DNA of 32,302 nucleotides from Planctomycetota bacterium (GTDB lineage: Bacteria; Planctomycetota; JAJSAM01; JAJVHW01), in NCBI GenBank assembly GCA_024280885.1, contig JAJRPF010000013.1:1-32302 (forward strand), written 5' to 3'. The notes under the pieces are model-generated. The model was not told where the DNA came from and made no database searches. It saw only the letters and a list, made by a program, of their open reading frames with translations. Numbering within the stretch: the stretch's first letter is position 1; the number at the start of each line of letters is the position of its first letter. This document shows, in pieces, positions 1-7,795 of this stretch. A program made the translations under genes and the position numbers.

Positions 1-30
1 CCCCTCGACGAGTCGCGATCCATCCTGATC

Positions 31-101
31 TCCCACTCCCACTCCCACTCCCACTCCCACTCCCACTCCCACTCCCACTCCCACTCCCACTCCCACTCCC
101 A
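31..101. repeat. TCCCAC hexamer tandem repeat, 11.8 copies
   Basis: Eleven perfect copies of TCCCAC run from 31 to 96, followed by a partial copy to 101. No sequence error separates the units, so the array is recent or actively homogenised. It is outside any supported coding frame and about 240 bp upstream of the first gene. The opposite strand reads GTGGGA. Such simple repeats are prone to replication slippage. Array length may also be affected by assembly. Confidence 0.95.
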
Positions 102-194
102 ATCCCCGCCTCCCAGACCCGGTCCGCCCTCCCCCGGCCCACTTGCCCTCCAACCCCATCCGGCCCCGACTTCCACCCGAACCACCCTCACCGC

Positions 195-223
195 TTGACG
201 ATACGGCCACTCGGTCCTAGTTT
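195..223 (+). promoter_or_regulatory. Possible sigma70-type promoter upstream of the FG-GAP gene
   Basis: TTGACG at 195-200 matches the -35 consensus at five of six positions. It is followed by a 17-nt spacer and TAGTTT at 218-223, a weak -10 match (three of six). The region is locally less GC-rich than its surroundings and would give a leader of about 110 nt before the ATG at 342. This is inference from pattern only. Confidence 0.3.
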
Positions 224-341
224 TGGGGACGACGATCACCGAGGGCGCTTGCGCCTCGTGGCGACGGGAGTGGGGCTGCCGCTCGCCATGCGAATGCTTC
301 GCATCGGGGCGGAGCTTCGGCGGGCGACGTCACGAGGCTGA

Positions 342-3300
342 ATGAGCGCTACGCCGTGTGCCCCCTTCGTGTTCCGTGGTCGCGGCACGCTCAAGACCAA
401 CCGACTTGTCGGCGCGATCCTGACGTTCGTCTGCGTGATGATGGCGGGCGCGGCGCTCCTCAGCCCGCGACCGGCGCTTGCTTCCGATCGCCCCGAGCCG
501 GTCGGGCCGCCGATCGGGAACAACCAGTACAAGACGCGGATCGAGACGGGTCGTCAGGGCGTCGATGTCGACGACTACGTCGGTGACTTTGCCGCGGGTG
601 ACCGCCTGTCCGTCACCGTCCGGAGCCCGTTTCAGTCCGCTCTGCGACCTGATCTACGGATTCTGGACCCCGACGGCATTGACCGCACATCCGAGGCCAC
701 GACCGGCGGCCGCTTCGGGGACAAGCGTCTGAAACTGACGCGTTTCCCGATCGATAAGTCGGGGCGCTGGACTGTGCGGATCGCCGCCGCGTTGAAGACC
801 CAGGGCACGTATACGGTCACATTCAAGGTCCAGCCTGCGCCCAAGCAGAAGTCGACGGATCTCGTCCTCGGCGGCGACGAGCCCCTGGAGCGTGTTCACG
901 CTCTTGAAGCGGTCGACGGGTCCACCCTCGACGTGACGGTCAAGTGGCCGAAGCGCGCACCGCCCGTCGAGATTGTTTCGGTCGAAGCTCCCACCGGAGA
1001 TGAGGTGCTCACGTCCGTCGGCACGTCGGCTGGCGCGCTGGCGAGGACGGGCCGCCGTGGGACAGCGTTCAAGAAGTTCCCGCTCACCAACGGCTCAGGG
1101 ACGTACGGGATTCGTGTGCGTGCACCGGCCGGCGCGACGTCGTACTCAATCGCGTGGCGCGTGCGGGCGCCCAAGCGTCCGAAAGGCACGCGGAAACTCT
1201 CTCCGGTGGAACCCCACATACTGCCCCCCGCGCTCGGACTGCTGAGCTCCGTCGAGGGACTCAGGGTGCGCATCCAAGGCTGGGACTTCTCGGTCGGCGT
1301 TGCGCCGATCGTGCTCTTCGGTGATGTCCGAGGTACGGACGTGCTCGTCGATGGGTCCGGCGGTTTTCTCGACGTCGTCGTGCCGGCTGGCGTTGATGAC
1401 ACGCGCGTCGCTCTGACAGTGATCAATCCCGACGACCAGGGCTCCGTGGCGCCCGACTATTTCTACTACGTGCCGCCGCCGCGCATCACGGCTGTGACTG
1501 ACGCCGACGACAACCCCCTCAGTGGTGGTGACGCCGAAGGCGGCCAACTCGTGCGCATCCACGGCGAGAATCTTGTCACAGGACAGATCGTGCTCTTCGG
1601 CGAGGCACCGGAGTTGATCCCGATCTTGCGCGGTGACGTCTTCGAGGTGCGCACTCCGCAGAAGCCTCCCGGCAAGTTGCGCGTGCGGATCACGGACGCG
1701 TACGAACACGAGGCCGAGTCGCCGCTCGAATTCGAATTCAAGGCCGCGCCGCGACTGGCAACTGAGGCCTACACGCCGGCTGTGGCGACGGCACATTCCA
1801 CCACCGACATGCTGCTTCGCGGCGCCAACTTCGAGCCCACGGACCGCGTCTTCTTCGACGGCGGCGAGATCTCCTTCACGCTCCTTTCCGAGTTCATCCT
1901 GCGGCTCGAGATTCCAGTCCGCGAGGACGGCCTCTATCCGATCGAGATCCGCGATCGCTTCGGGCTCGGTGGACTCGGACCGGAGCTGCGCGTCAAGGCG
2001 CCTGGAATCGTCGATGACGTGCGGGCGGTCGATGGGCCGCGCGCGGGCGCGAGCGCGTCCGAGATCTCGATCCATGGCGGCTCGGTCGTGCGCGTCAGCG
2101 GCAGCGGCTTCGATCGTCACGATGATGTGCGGATTGGCGCGGCCGTTCTCACGCCTTCGGCCGCCGAAGCGACACGCCTGGACGTCACGGCAACAGCGGC
2201 AGCGGCTGGCCTCGTCGACGTGGTCGTGATCGATGCCGCAGGCCAGTCGACGACGGTCGCGGATGGAGTGCGCTACGTCGGATTCAGTGACGCGACATCG
2301 TCGCGCACGCCGAACAGGACATCCATCGAGGATCTCTCCGCAGAGCGCGGTGCGGTGGGGGATCTGGACGGTGACGGCGACATCGATGACCTTGTGATCG
2401 TCTCGCACGACTCTTCCCCGGGGACGCGCACTGAGCGGACGCGCCTCTTCATCGGCGGGACGGGGCGCCGCCTCGCCGATCGCACTGCAGCCAATCTACC
2501 GAGCACCGGATCGGATGCGTCCGGACTCGACGACTGGCGGGCGCATGCCGTCGCCCTGGCCGACCTCGACCCGCTCGACGCGAACGGCCCGGAGATCCTG
2601 CTCGCGGGTTCGCCGCCCGACGCGACCGTTACAGGAGAGTTGCGCGTGTTGCGCAACGATGGCGAGGGCGTCTTCACGCTGGACGAGGACATCGTGCCGC
2701 CATCGACGAGCGCCGATGCCGTCACCGCGCAGGATGAGGACGGGACCGTCCACACTGTCTTTGGCGCGCGCGCCGTCATGGGGGCGCCGACGGCGATTGC
2801 GATCGGGGATCTGGACTCCGACGGCGACCTTGACGTCGTCATCGGGCGCAGTTCCTACGAGGCACGTTTCTTCGGTGTGGACGAGGCCGCCGTGAATTTC
2901 GACGCCACGCCCCCGTACGTCTCGTTCGACGCCGCGAGCGCCAACCTACTCGACGTGACGCGCTACTACGCCGGCACGCGGATCCTCGACAACGACCTCT
3001 CCGGCGCCGGGAAGTTCGTGGATGTCAGCGGCGCCGCACTGCCGGATGTCGGCGACTCCGATACGCTCACGTTGCCTGCGTTTCACGCCACCGATCTGGC
3101 GCTTGCGGACCTCGACGACGACGGCGATCTCGATCTCGTCGTGACGTGGGACGATCCGACGACCGTCACCGCGTACGGACTCTCGCAGGGCTCCGGTTCT
3201 GACTCCGCGCGCATCGCCACCCGGGTTCTCCTGAACGACGGCACGGGGGTGTTCACGGACGCGACGGCTACATGGATGCCGACGGTCACGGCTCCGGAAT

Positions 3301-3836
3301 TCTACCAGGCCACCCGACTCGTCGTCGTGGACCTCGACGACAATGGCTACCCCGATCTCGTTCTCGTTCACGAGTCGAGCGTCGATGCCTATCAGGGGCC
3401 GCCGGGCCACAATCGCTACGCGCTGCGTGTGCTCTCGAACGATGGCAGTGCGTTCACCGACGTGACGGCGGCGTCTCTCCCCGCGCTGCCCACGACCAAT
3501 GACGACAACCTGCGTGCCGACGCACTCGTCGTGGGCGATGTTGACGGCGACGGCGTCCCGGACATCGTGCTGGGCAGCGTCGTCCCGATCCGCAAGAACG
3601 TCGGGGGGGCGCTGCGGTCGACGCGACTGCTCCTCGGCACCGCGTCGGAGATCTCATTCCGTGCATCCAGCGGTTTTCTTCCGCCGCTGACCGACGACTC
3701 CGGCGAAGCGAACGAGCTCCTCTTCCTGCCCGATCTGGCCGGTAACGACCGCGCATCGCTCATCCTGATCTCGGAAACGCTCCCGACCAAGAGCCGCGGC
3801 ACGTCCTTCCTGCGGGTCTTCGACTGGGAGCGGTGA
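342..3836 (+). CDS. Exported IPT/TIG and FG-GAP (VCBS) repeat protein
   Basis: A 1164-residue protein with a long signal peptide (basic start, hydrophobic core at about residues 22-41, probable cleavage after ALA near 47). Residues 62-165 resemble a bacterial pre-peptidase C-type beta domain. About 290-655 hold several IPT/TIG-like immunoglobulin-fold units with phrases such as PRITAV and IVLFGE. From about 669 to the end there are six FG-GAP/VCBS repeats carrying Ca2+-binding loops, for example DLDGDGDIDDL, DLDSDGDLDVV and DVDGDGVPDIV. These start near residues 669, 736, 820, 919, 994 and 1061. FG-GAP repeats usually form a beta-propeller for adhesion or ligand binding outside the cell. No catalytic domain or C-terminal sorting signal is visible, so the ligand is unknown. 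GAGG four bases before the ATG supports the start. The gene stands alone and ends in a hairpin-rich convergent gap. Confidence 0.88.
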   Translation: MSATPCAPFVFRGRGTLKTNRLVGAILTFVCVMMAGAALLSPRPALASDRPEPVGPPIGNNQYKTRIETGRQGVDVDDYVGDFAAGDRLSVTVRSPFQSALRPDLRILDPDGIDRTSEATTGGRFGDKRLKLTRFPIDKSGRWTVRIAAALKTQGTYTVTFKVQPAPKQKSTDLVLGGDEPLERVHALEAVDGSTLDVTVKWPKRAPPVEIVSVEAPTGDEVLTSVGTSAGALARTGRRGTAFKKFPLTNGSGTYGIRVRAPAGATSYSIAWRVRAPKRPKGTRKLSPVEPHILPPALGLLSSVEGLRVRIQGWDFSVGVAPIVLFGDVRGTDVLVDGSGGFLDVVVPAGVDDTRVALTVINPDDQGSVAPDYFYYVPPPRITAVTDADDNPLSGGDAEGGQLVRIHGENLVTGQIVLFGEAPELIPILRGDVFEVRTPQKPPGKLRVRITDAYEHEAESPLEFEFKAAPRLATEAYTPAVATAHSTTDMLLRGANFEPTDRVFFDGGEISFTLLSEFILRLEIPVREDGLYPIEIRDRFGLGGLGPELRVKAPGIVDDVRAVDGPRAGASASEISIHGGSVVRVSGSGFDRHDDVRIGAAVLTPSAAEATRLDVTATAAAAGLVDVVVIDAAGQSTTVADGVRYVGFSDATSSRTPNRTSIEDLSAERGAVGDLDGDGDIDDLVIVSHDSSPGTRTERTRLFIGGTGRRLADRTAANLPSTGSDASGLDDWRAHAVALADLDPLDANGPEILLAGSPPDATVTGELRVLRNDGEGVFTLDEDIVPPSTSADAVTAQDEDGTVHTVFGARAVMGAPTAIAIGDLDSDGDLDVVIGRSSYEARFFGVDEAAVNFDATPPYVSFDAASANLLDVTRYYAGTRILDNDLSGAGKFVDVSGAALPDVGDSDTLTLPAFHATDLALADLDDDGDLDLVVTWDDPTTVTAYGLSQGSGSDSARIATRVLLNDGTGVFTDATATWMPTVTAPEFYQATRLVVVDLDDNGYPDLVLVHESSVDAYQGPPGHNRYALRVLSNDGSAFTDVTAASLPALPTTNDDNLRADALVVGDVDGDGVPDIVLGSVVPIRKNVGGALRSTRLLLGTASEISFRASSGFLPPLTDDSGEANELLFLPDLAGNDRASLILISETLPTKSRGTSFLRVFDWER

Positions 3837-3846
3837 GCGTCGATCC

Positions 3847-3863
3847 CGTGCGCGAAGCGCACG
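3847..3863. terminator. Perfect 7-bp hairpin after the FG-GAP gene
   Basis: Arms CGTGCGC (3847-3853) and GCGCACG (3857-3863) with loop GAA, 10 nt after the stop codon at 3834-3836. No T-tract follows. Location suggests a 3'-end or terminator structure; the function is inferred. Confidence 0.5.
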
Positions 3864-3883
3864 GTTGGACGCTCGCATCTTCT

Positions 3884-3902
3884 GTGGCGACTCCGTCGCC
3901 AC
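3884..3902. terminator. Perfect 8-bp hairpin
   Basis: Arms GTGGCGAC (3884-3891) and GTCGCCAC (3895-3902) with loop TCC. It is the second hairpin within 70 nt of the FG-GAP stop codon. It is GC-rich and lacks a T-tract. Confidence 0.5.
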
Positions 3903-4076
3903 GCTCGCTCTCGCTCGCATGTTCGGCTTCGGTCGCGGCTCCGGCTGCTTCAACCGGGGCTGCGCTCGGCGTTCGGTGCCTCGCATCGGATAGCGACCGC
4001 GACGTGGGAGTGCGCTCGTCGCGAGATCGGGTTTCGCAGGCGGAATCCGTTCTGTCAGCCTCACCGCGAGTGTCAC

Positions 4077-4098
4077 GGTTTGTGCGGACGCACAAACC
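4077..4098. terminator. Perfect 9-bp hairpin in the convergent gap
   Basis: Arms GGTTTGTGC (4077-4085) and GCACAAACC (4090-4098) with tetraloop GGAC. The A/T-containing lower stem makes this the most terminator-like of the four hairpins here, in either orientation. The short T and A runs lie inside the stem rather than after it. Confidence 0.45.
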
Positions 4099-4165
4099 CC
4101 GCCACTCGCTCGCGTCTTCCGCGTGCTCGAGAGGGTGGGGGACTCGTAGGTTCCTCCACTCCTCT

Positions 4166-4200
4166 CGGCCCCTCCGGCCCTTCGATCAACCGAGGGGCCG
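4166..4200. terminator. 9-bp stem, 17-nt loop, before the cyclophilin gene end
   Basis: Arms CGGCCCCTC (4166-4174) and GAGGGGCCG (4192-4200) enclose a 17-nt loop. It lies 60 nt beyond the stop of the minus-strand cyclophilin gene, so it may serve that transcript. Confidence 0.45.
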
Positions 4201-4259
4201 CGATGACTGTGCAACCCAGGAACACCCGCCGTCCCGCCATCGAACGCCGTCGCCGGGAG

Positions 4260-5348
4260 CTACTCCAACCCGATCAGAGTCGCTGTCTCGATCGTGATCT
4301 TGGCGACCGGTGTTGACTTCTCGATCCGGCCCGCTCGGACCATCGAGTCGACCTGCTCCTTCGGGATGCGCTGCGCCTTGATCCGCGCGGCCATCGCGTC
4401 GGCGATCTTGGTTTCGACTGCCTCCAGCGCCGTCAGCGTGGCTTCGCCTTCGACCATCTCGCCGAACGTCGAGTAGCCGGTGCCGGGGCCGCGGGGGTCG
4501 AGGTCGGGGCGACGGGCGAACATCAGGAAGAACTGGGAGCCCGCGGTGTCGGGGATACCGGTGCGCGCCATCGAGAGGACGCCGCGGTTGTGGAGCAACT
4601 TGCGCTGCGTCTCAAGTGGCAGGTAGTAGCCGGGCCCGCCCGAGCCATCGCCCTTCGGGTCGCCGCCCTGCGCCATGAACTTCGTCACGATGCGGTGGAA
4701 GCTGAGCCCGTCGAAGAAGCCCTCGCGTGTGAGCGTGGCGAAACTCTGCACCGTGTTGGGCGCGATGTCCGGGCGCAACCGGACCGTGATCGGGCCCTCG
4801 GATGTATCCAGCAGTACGCCCAGGTGCTCCTTCTCGCCCATCGGCTCGACGTTGACCGTGACCGCGTCGGCGGTCACCTGCTGCGCGCTGACCGAGTAGC
4901 GGTACTGCACCGTCATGCGCTGTGCACCGACCTCCATCGCCGTGAGCGAGAGCTCTCCGGTGAGGCTCTCACCCGCTGCGAGCATCTTCGCTTCGGGCAC
5001 CTTCCACGAGAGTTCGCCGCGCTGGGTGATGTCCGCGTAGAGGCGCTCCAGCAGGTAGGGCGCGTCGCCCTTACCACTGACGCGCACCGTGGCGCAGCGG
5101 CGATCGAGGCGTGGCACGTTCACGCGTTTCTCGACATCCGTGTCGTTCGTGACGACGACCTTCAACAGGATCTCGCCACCGAGTTCAACCGCCTTGACGG
5201 GCGCCTCGATCCGGACGGAGACTCCGCCCTCGATGACTGCGGACGCGGCCTGAACGGGCGCCGCTTTCTCGTCGTCGTCGCAGCCGCCGAGAGCGACGAG
5301 CGCAGTCAGAGTGAGCGCGACCGAGACCGGCTTCCAGGCGGTGCGCAC
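4260..5348 (-). CDS. Lipoprotein cyclophilin-type peptidyl-prolyl isomerase
   Basis: A 362-residue protein. A lipobox ends in LGGC at Cys23, so it is probably lipid-anchored and faces the periplasm. Residues about 35-170 form a beta-rich region of unrecognised family. Residues 176-360 are a cyclophilin domain with FHRI (217-220, catalytic Arg219), QGGDP (227-231) and GSQFF (270-274). Cyclophilins catalyse cis-trans isomerisation of X-Pro bonds during folding. The GTG start shares one base with the stop of the upstream TPR gene (TAGTG), so the two are probably translationally coupled. Bacterial cyclophilins are often about 160-190 residues. The extra N-terminal domain may bind client proteins, but that is inference. 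Confidence 0.9.
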   Translation of the reverse strand: MRTAWKPVSVALTLTALVALGGCDDDEKAAPVQAASAVIEGGVSVRIEAPVKAVELGGEILLKVVVTNDTDVEKRVNVPRLDRRCATVRVSGKGDAPYLLERLYADITQRGELSWKVPEAKMLAAGESLTGELSLTAMEVGAQRMTVQYRYSVSAQQVTADAVTVNVEPMGEKEHLGVLLDTSEGPITVRLRPDIAPNTVQSFATLTREGFFDGLSFHRIVTKFMAQGGDPKGDGSGGPGYYLPLETQRKLLHNRGVLSMARTGIPDTAGSQFFLMFARRPDLDPRGPGTGYSTFGEMVEGEATLTALEAVETKIADAMAARIKAQRIPKEQVDSMVRAGRIEKSTPVAKITIETATLIGLE

Positions 5349-6937
5349 TATGCGCCCCCCTTCTTCGCGGCCTTCATCCAGCGCTCGCGCTTTCCGTGGT
5401 CCTCGGGGACGTGCTCTTCGCAGAACTCCAGCAGGTCCTTCCAGCGCTCCTGCTTCATGAGCATTCCGCCGAAGTTGTTCAGCGCATCGCGGTAGCCGAT
5501 GTCGTCGAACCCGCGACCACGATAGTCGTTGCCCTGCTCTTCGCCGGCGGCGAGCGCGCGGCGGTAGTACGGCTCGGCCATCTCGAATTCACCGAGGTAT
5601 TGATCGAAGATCAGCGCGGTGTCGTTCAGGACCTGCGCGGAGTTTGGATTGGCCTCGACGGCTCGCGGATACCACGCCGCGCTCTTCTTCGGGTCCTTCG
5701 CGACGTCGCGGTACCAGAACCCGGCCGCGTTCGGCACCTCGAAGCGCTGCGGCCACTTGGTCCAGAGCGTGTCCCAGAGCTTCTCCCGCTGCTTTGGCGT
5801 GAAGCCCTTGCCACGAAACGCCTTGTCGTTGATCTGCAGGTAGATGCTCTGGCGGAACTCCGTCGCCGCGTCGATCGCCGTCAGGTACGCGTTGAATGCG
5901 GCGTCCGTCTTGCCGCGCGCCATCTCGATCTGTCCCCGTTCGAAGGCCAGTGCGGGTTGACCCGGCATCGCTTTCTCCGCGGCTTTCAGCGTCTTGACCG
6001 CGGCTCCCTTGGGATCGACCTCGTGTTGCGCCCACGCGAGAAACGTCACTGGCGCCGCCTCGCCCGGGCGCTTCGCGACGACGGCCTCGAACATCGCGAC
6101 TCTCTTCGCCTTGTTGCCACCGGACCAGCGATACAGCTGGCTCAGCACCTTGTCATTCCACGCGAGCCGCTCGGCTGCATGCGCGTACTCGGTCGCGATG
6201 GCCGAGGCGTCCTGCCCCTTCTGCCACGCCATCGCATTGGCGAGTTGCCAGTGCGACTGGCCGCTCTCGGGGTCGATCTCCGTGCACTTGCGGAAGTGCT
6301 CTTCGGCCTTCTTCCAGTGCGGCGCCGCCGCCGCCGCGTCCTTCTGCTTCGCGCCACCCTGGCTGAAGTGGTACTTGGCGAGCGCCCAGTTGGCGTCGAA
6401 GTGATCCGGGAAGTCGGTGAGGACCGCTTCCAACTCCTTGCGCGTCTCACCGCTGGCCGCGCCGCCTTGGTGTTGGTAGACGCGCGCCTTCAGGACGCGC
6501 GCGTCGGGGTTCTTCGGGTCGATCCGCAGAGCTGCCTTGAGCGAGAAGTCCGCGTCCGCAACCGTGCCGACGATCACGCCGCCATCGACGCCCTCGGTGG
6601 CCTGTCGCTCGGCGATGAGCATGTACGCCCGGGCCCGCGCGACCAGCAGCGCGACGTCCTCCTTGTGGCTCTTGAGACCGGCGCTCGCGGCCTTCACGGC
6701 TTCGTCGTAGCGCCCGAGACCCGCGAGGACCTCGCTCAGGCCGCATGCCGCCGCCGCATCGGTGGCATCAGCGGAGACCGCGCTTTCGAAGTGTGCGAGC
6801 GCCTCCTTGAACTTGCCGGCTTCTTGCAGGGCCTGGCCGTCCTCCAGCGCGCCTGCGAGAGCGGCACTTGCGGCCAGGAGGACTCCGAACAGGCCGGTCA
6901 TCCGGACCAGCTTCTGTCGAATGGGGGATCTCTGCAT
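5348..6937 (-). CDS. Exported TPR-repeat protein
   Basis: A 529-residue protein that is almost entirely helical tetratricopeptide-type repeats. A signal peptide spans about residues 1-29 (hydrophobic LFGVLLAASAALAG). TPR signatures include the segments beginning ALEDGQALQEAGKFKEAL, a run of A-x-x-L/Y repeats through about residue 290, and later units near 340-380 and 430-480. TPRs form protein-binding superhelices; no enzyme domain is seen. The ATG at 6935-6937 was chosen because GAGG lies six bases upstream and a signal peptide begins there. The frame stays open for another 256 codons upstream, but that part is low-complexity Arg-rich sequence and overlaps a real plus-strand gene. It overlaps the cyclophilin start by one base, suggesting a two-gene operon for envelope protein handling. 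Confidence 0.85.
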   Translation of the reverse strand: MQRSPIRQKLVRMTGLFGVLLAASAALAGALEDGQALQEAGKFKEALAHFESAVSADATDAAAACGLSEVLAGLGRYDEAVKAASAGLKSHKEDVALLVARARAYMLIAERQATEGVDGGVIVGTVADADFSLKAALRIDPKNPDARVLKARVYQHQGGAASGETRKELEAVLTDFPDHFDANWALAKYHFSQGGAKQKDAAAAAPHWKKAEEHFRKCTEIDPESGQSHWQLANAMAWQKGQDASAIATEYAHAAERLAWNDKVLSQLYRWSGGNKAKRVAMFEAVVAKRPGEAAPVTFLAWAQHEVDPKGAAVKTLKAAEKAMPGQPALAFERGQIEMARGKTDAAFNAYLTAIDAATEFRQSIYLQINDKAFRGKGFTPKQREKLWDTLWTKWPQRFEVPNAAGFWYRDVAKDPKKSAAWYPRAVEANPNSAQVLNDTALIFDQYLGEFEMAEPYYRRALAAGEEQGNDYRGRGFDDIGYRDALNNFGGMLMKQERWKDLLEFCEEHVPEDHGKRERWMKAAKKGGA

Positions 6938-7246
6938 CGTGTACCTCGAGGGGGGCTCTGCCGGGCCGTGGGGGTGTGGACCGGTCGGATCGGGGCTCGC
7001 GCGCCGCCGCAAGCCTGCCAGCATAGCCCGTCCCGCGGAAGAGGTCACGGGGATGCGCGCCCGGCCTCTGCGTCGCAGTCGTGTCAGGTGCCGCGTGAGA
7101 TGCCTGGAATGGTGCCCACGTCCCCGTGGGTTCCCACCACGGACGGCTGCGGCACGCCTCGCGGCCTTCTTCGATGCACACCGCCGTCCGAATAGTGTGG
7201 GTGGCTTGTGGCCACGATTCGCCGCACGACCCGAACCCGGAGGACC
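6938..7246. other. Divergent intergenic region
   Basis: This 309-bp gap separates the divergent TPR and thioesterase genes and should carry both promoters. I see no convincing -35/-10 pair. A 6-bp hairpin with arms CCCACG (7115-7120) and CGTGGG (7125-7130) is present, as is a TGGCCA palindrome near 7210. No gene is supported. Confidence 0.5.
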
Positions 7247-7795
7247 ATGACCGACCGAGCCGACAAGCCTGTCCGCGTTGCGAAGACCGTCTCGGCCTCT
7301 CAGGCCGAGATGCTCCAACTCGTGCTTCCGAGTGACGCGAATACGCTCGGGAACGTGCTCGGTGGTGTGGTCATGCACCACATGGACATCGTGGCCGCGA
7401 TCGCGGCTCAACGCCACGCAGGGTATGCCTGCGTCACGGCTTCCGTCGATCAGATCGACTTCCTGCACCCGGCGGTGGTCGGAGACGTGCTGGTACTCAA
7501 GTCGTCGGTGAACTTCGCGGGGCGCTCGTCGATGGAGGTCGGCGTGCGGTGCGCGGCCGAGAACCCACGCACGGGCCGCCGCCGCCACACGGCGTCGGCG
7601 TACTTCACGTTCGTGGCCCTCGACGAGGAGGGGGCGCCGGTCGGAGTGCCGCGCCTCAAGGCGGAGACACCCGACGAGTTGCGCCGTTATGCCAAGGCGC
7701 AGCACCGCCGCACCGAGCGCCTCTCGCAGCGCTCGGTGTACGACGGCAGCAGCGACACCGAAACGCAGAACGACGACAACGGAGACGCTTCGTGA
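7247..7795 (+). CDS. Hotdog-fold acyl-CoA thioesterase
   Basis: A 182-residue protein of the BACH/YciA-like acyl-CoA thioesterase group, which hydrolyses acyl-CoA to free acid and CoA in the cytoplasm. Hallmarks are NTLGNVLGGVVMHHMD (32-47), holding the catalytic Asn/Asp and the GG turn, and VDQIDFLHPAVVGD (67-80), the conserved second motif. The C-terminal 35 residues are polar and probably disordered. The ATG at 7247 has GGAGGA just upstream. An in-frame ATG at 7208 has no ribosome site and adds only an Arg/Thr-rich tail. The stop codon overlaps the ftsH GTG start (GTGA), so the two genes are probably co-translated. The precise acyl chain preference cannot be read from sequence. Confidence 0.87.
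   Translation: MTDRADKPVRVAKTVSASQAEMLQLVLPSDANTLGNVLGGVVMHHMDIVAAIAAQRHAGYACVTASVDQIDFLHPAVVGDVLVLKSSVNFAGRSSMEVGVRCAAENPRTGRRRHTASAYFTFVALDEEGAPVGVPRLKAETPDELRRYAKAQHRRTERLSQRSVYDGSSDTETQNDDNGDAS

Larger units (their letters stand above)
1..341. other. Non-coding 5' region with hexamer repeat and hairpins
   Basis: I see no convincing gene here. The stretch holds a TCCCAC tandem repeat (31-101), a C-rich low-complexity tail to about 185, a possible promoter (195-223) and two small stem-loops before the first gene. One is at 241-257 (arms GAGGGCGC and GCGCCTC with one bulged G). The other is a perfect 7-bp hairpin at 288-304 (arms ATGCGAA and TTCGCAT, loop TGC) that ends 37 nt before the ATG at 342. 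The end of any gene to the left lies outside the window. Confidence 0.6.
3837..4259. other. Hairpin-rich convergent intergenic region
   Basis: A 423-bp gap between the convergent FG-GAP and cyclophilin genes, with no supportable gene. It contains four perfect inverted repeats (3847-3863, 3884-3902, 4077-4098 and 4166-4200), listed separately. None is followed by a T-run, so classical intrinsic termination is not obvious. Both flanking genes end here, so a bidirectional 3'-end role is the simplest reading. Confidence 0.7.

Noticed and set aside
31..101. Possible CRISPR array
   Set aside because: A 6-bp simple repeat without spacers. None of the other arrays has repeats of 25 bp or more with unique spacers.
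1146..2408. A 420-residue minus-strand frame opposite the FG-GAP protein
   Set aside because: Shadow composition rich in Arg, Asp and His, no domain, and overlaps clear IPT repeats.
3654..4214. Small minus-strand genes in the convergent gap
   Set aside because: Arg/Ala/Ser-rich frames without domains that overlap the end of the FG-GAP gene and lie across perfect hairpins.
5396..7195. A 599-residue plus-strand open frame opposite the TPR gene
   Set aside because: It is a high-GC shadow. The opposite strand gives TPR repeats, a signal peptide and a good ribosome site.
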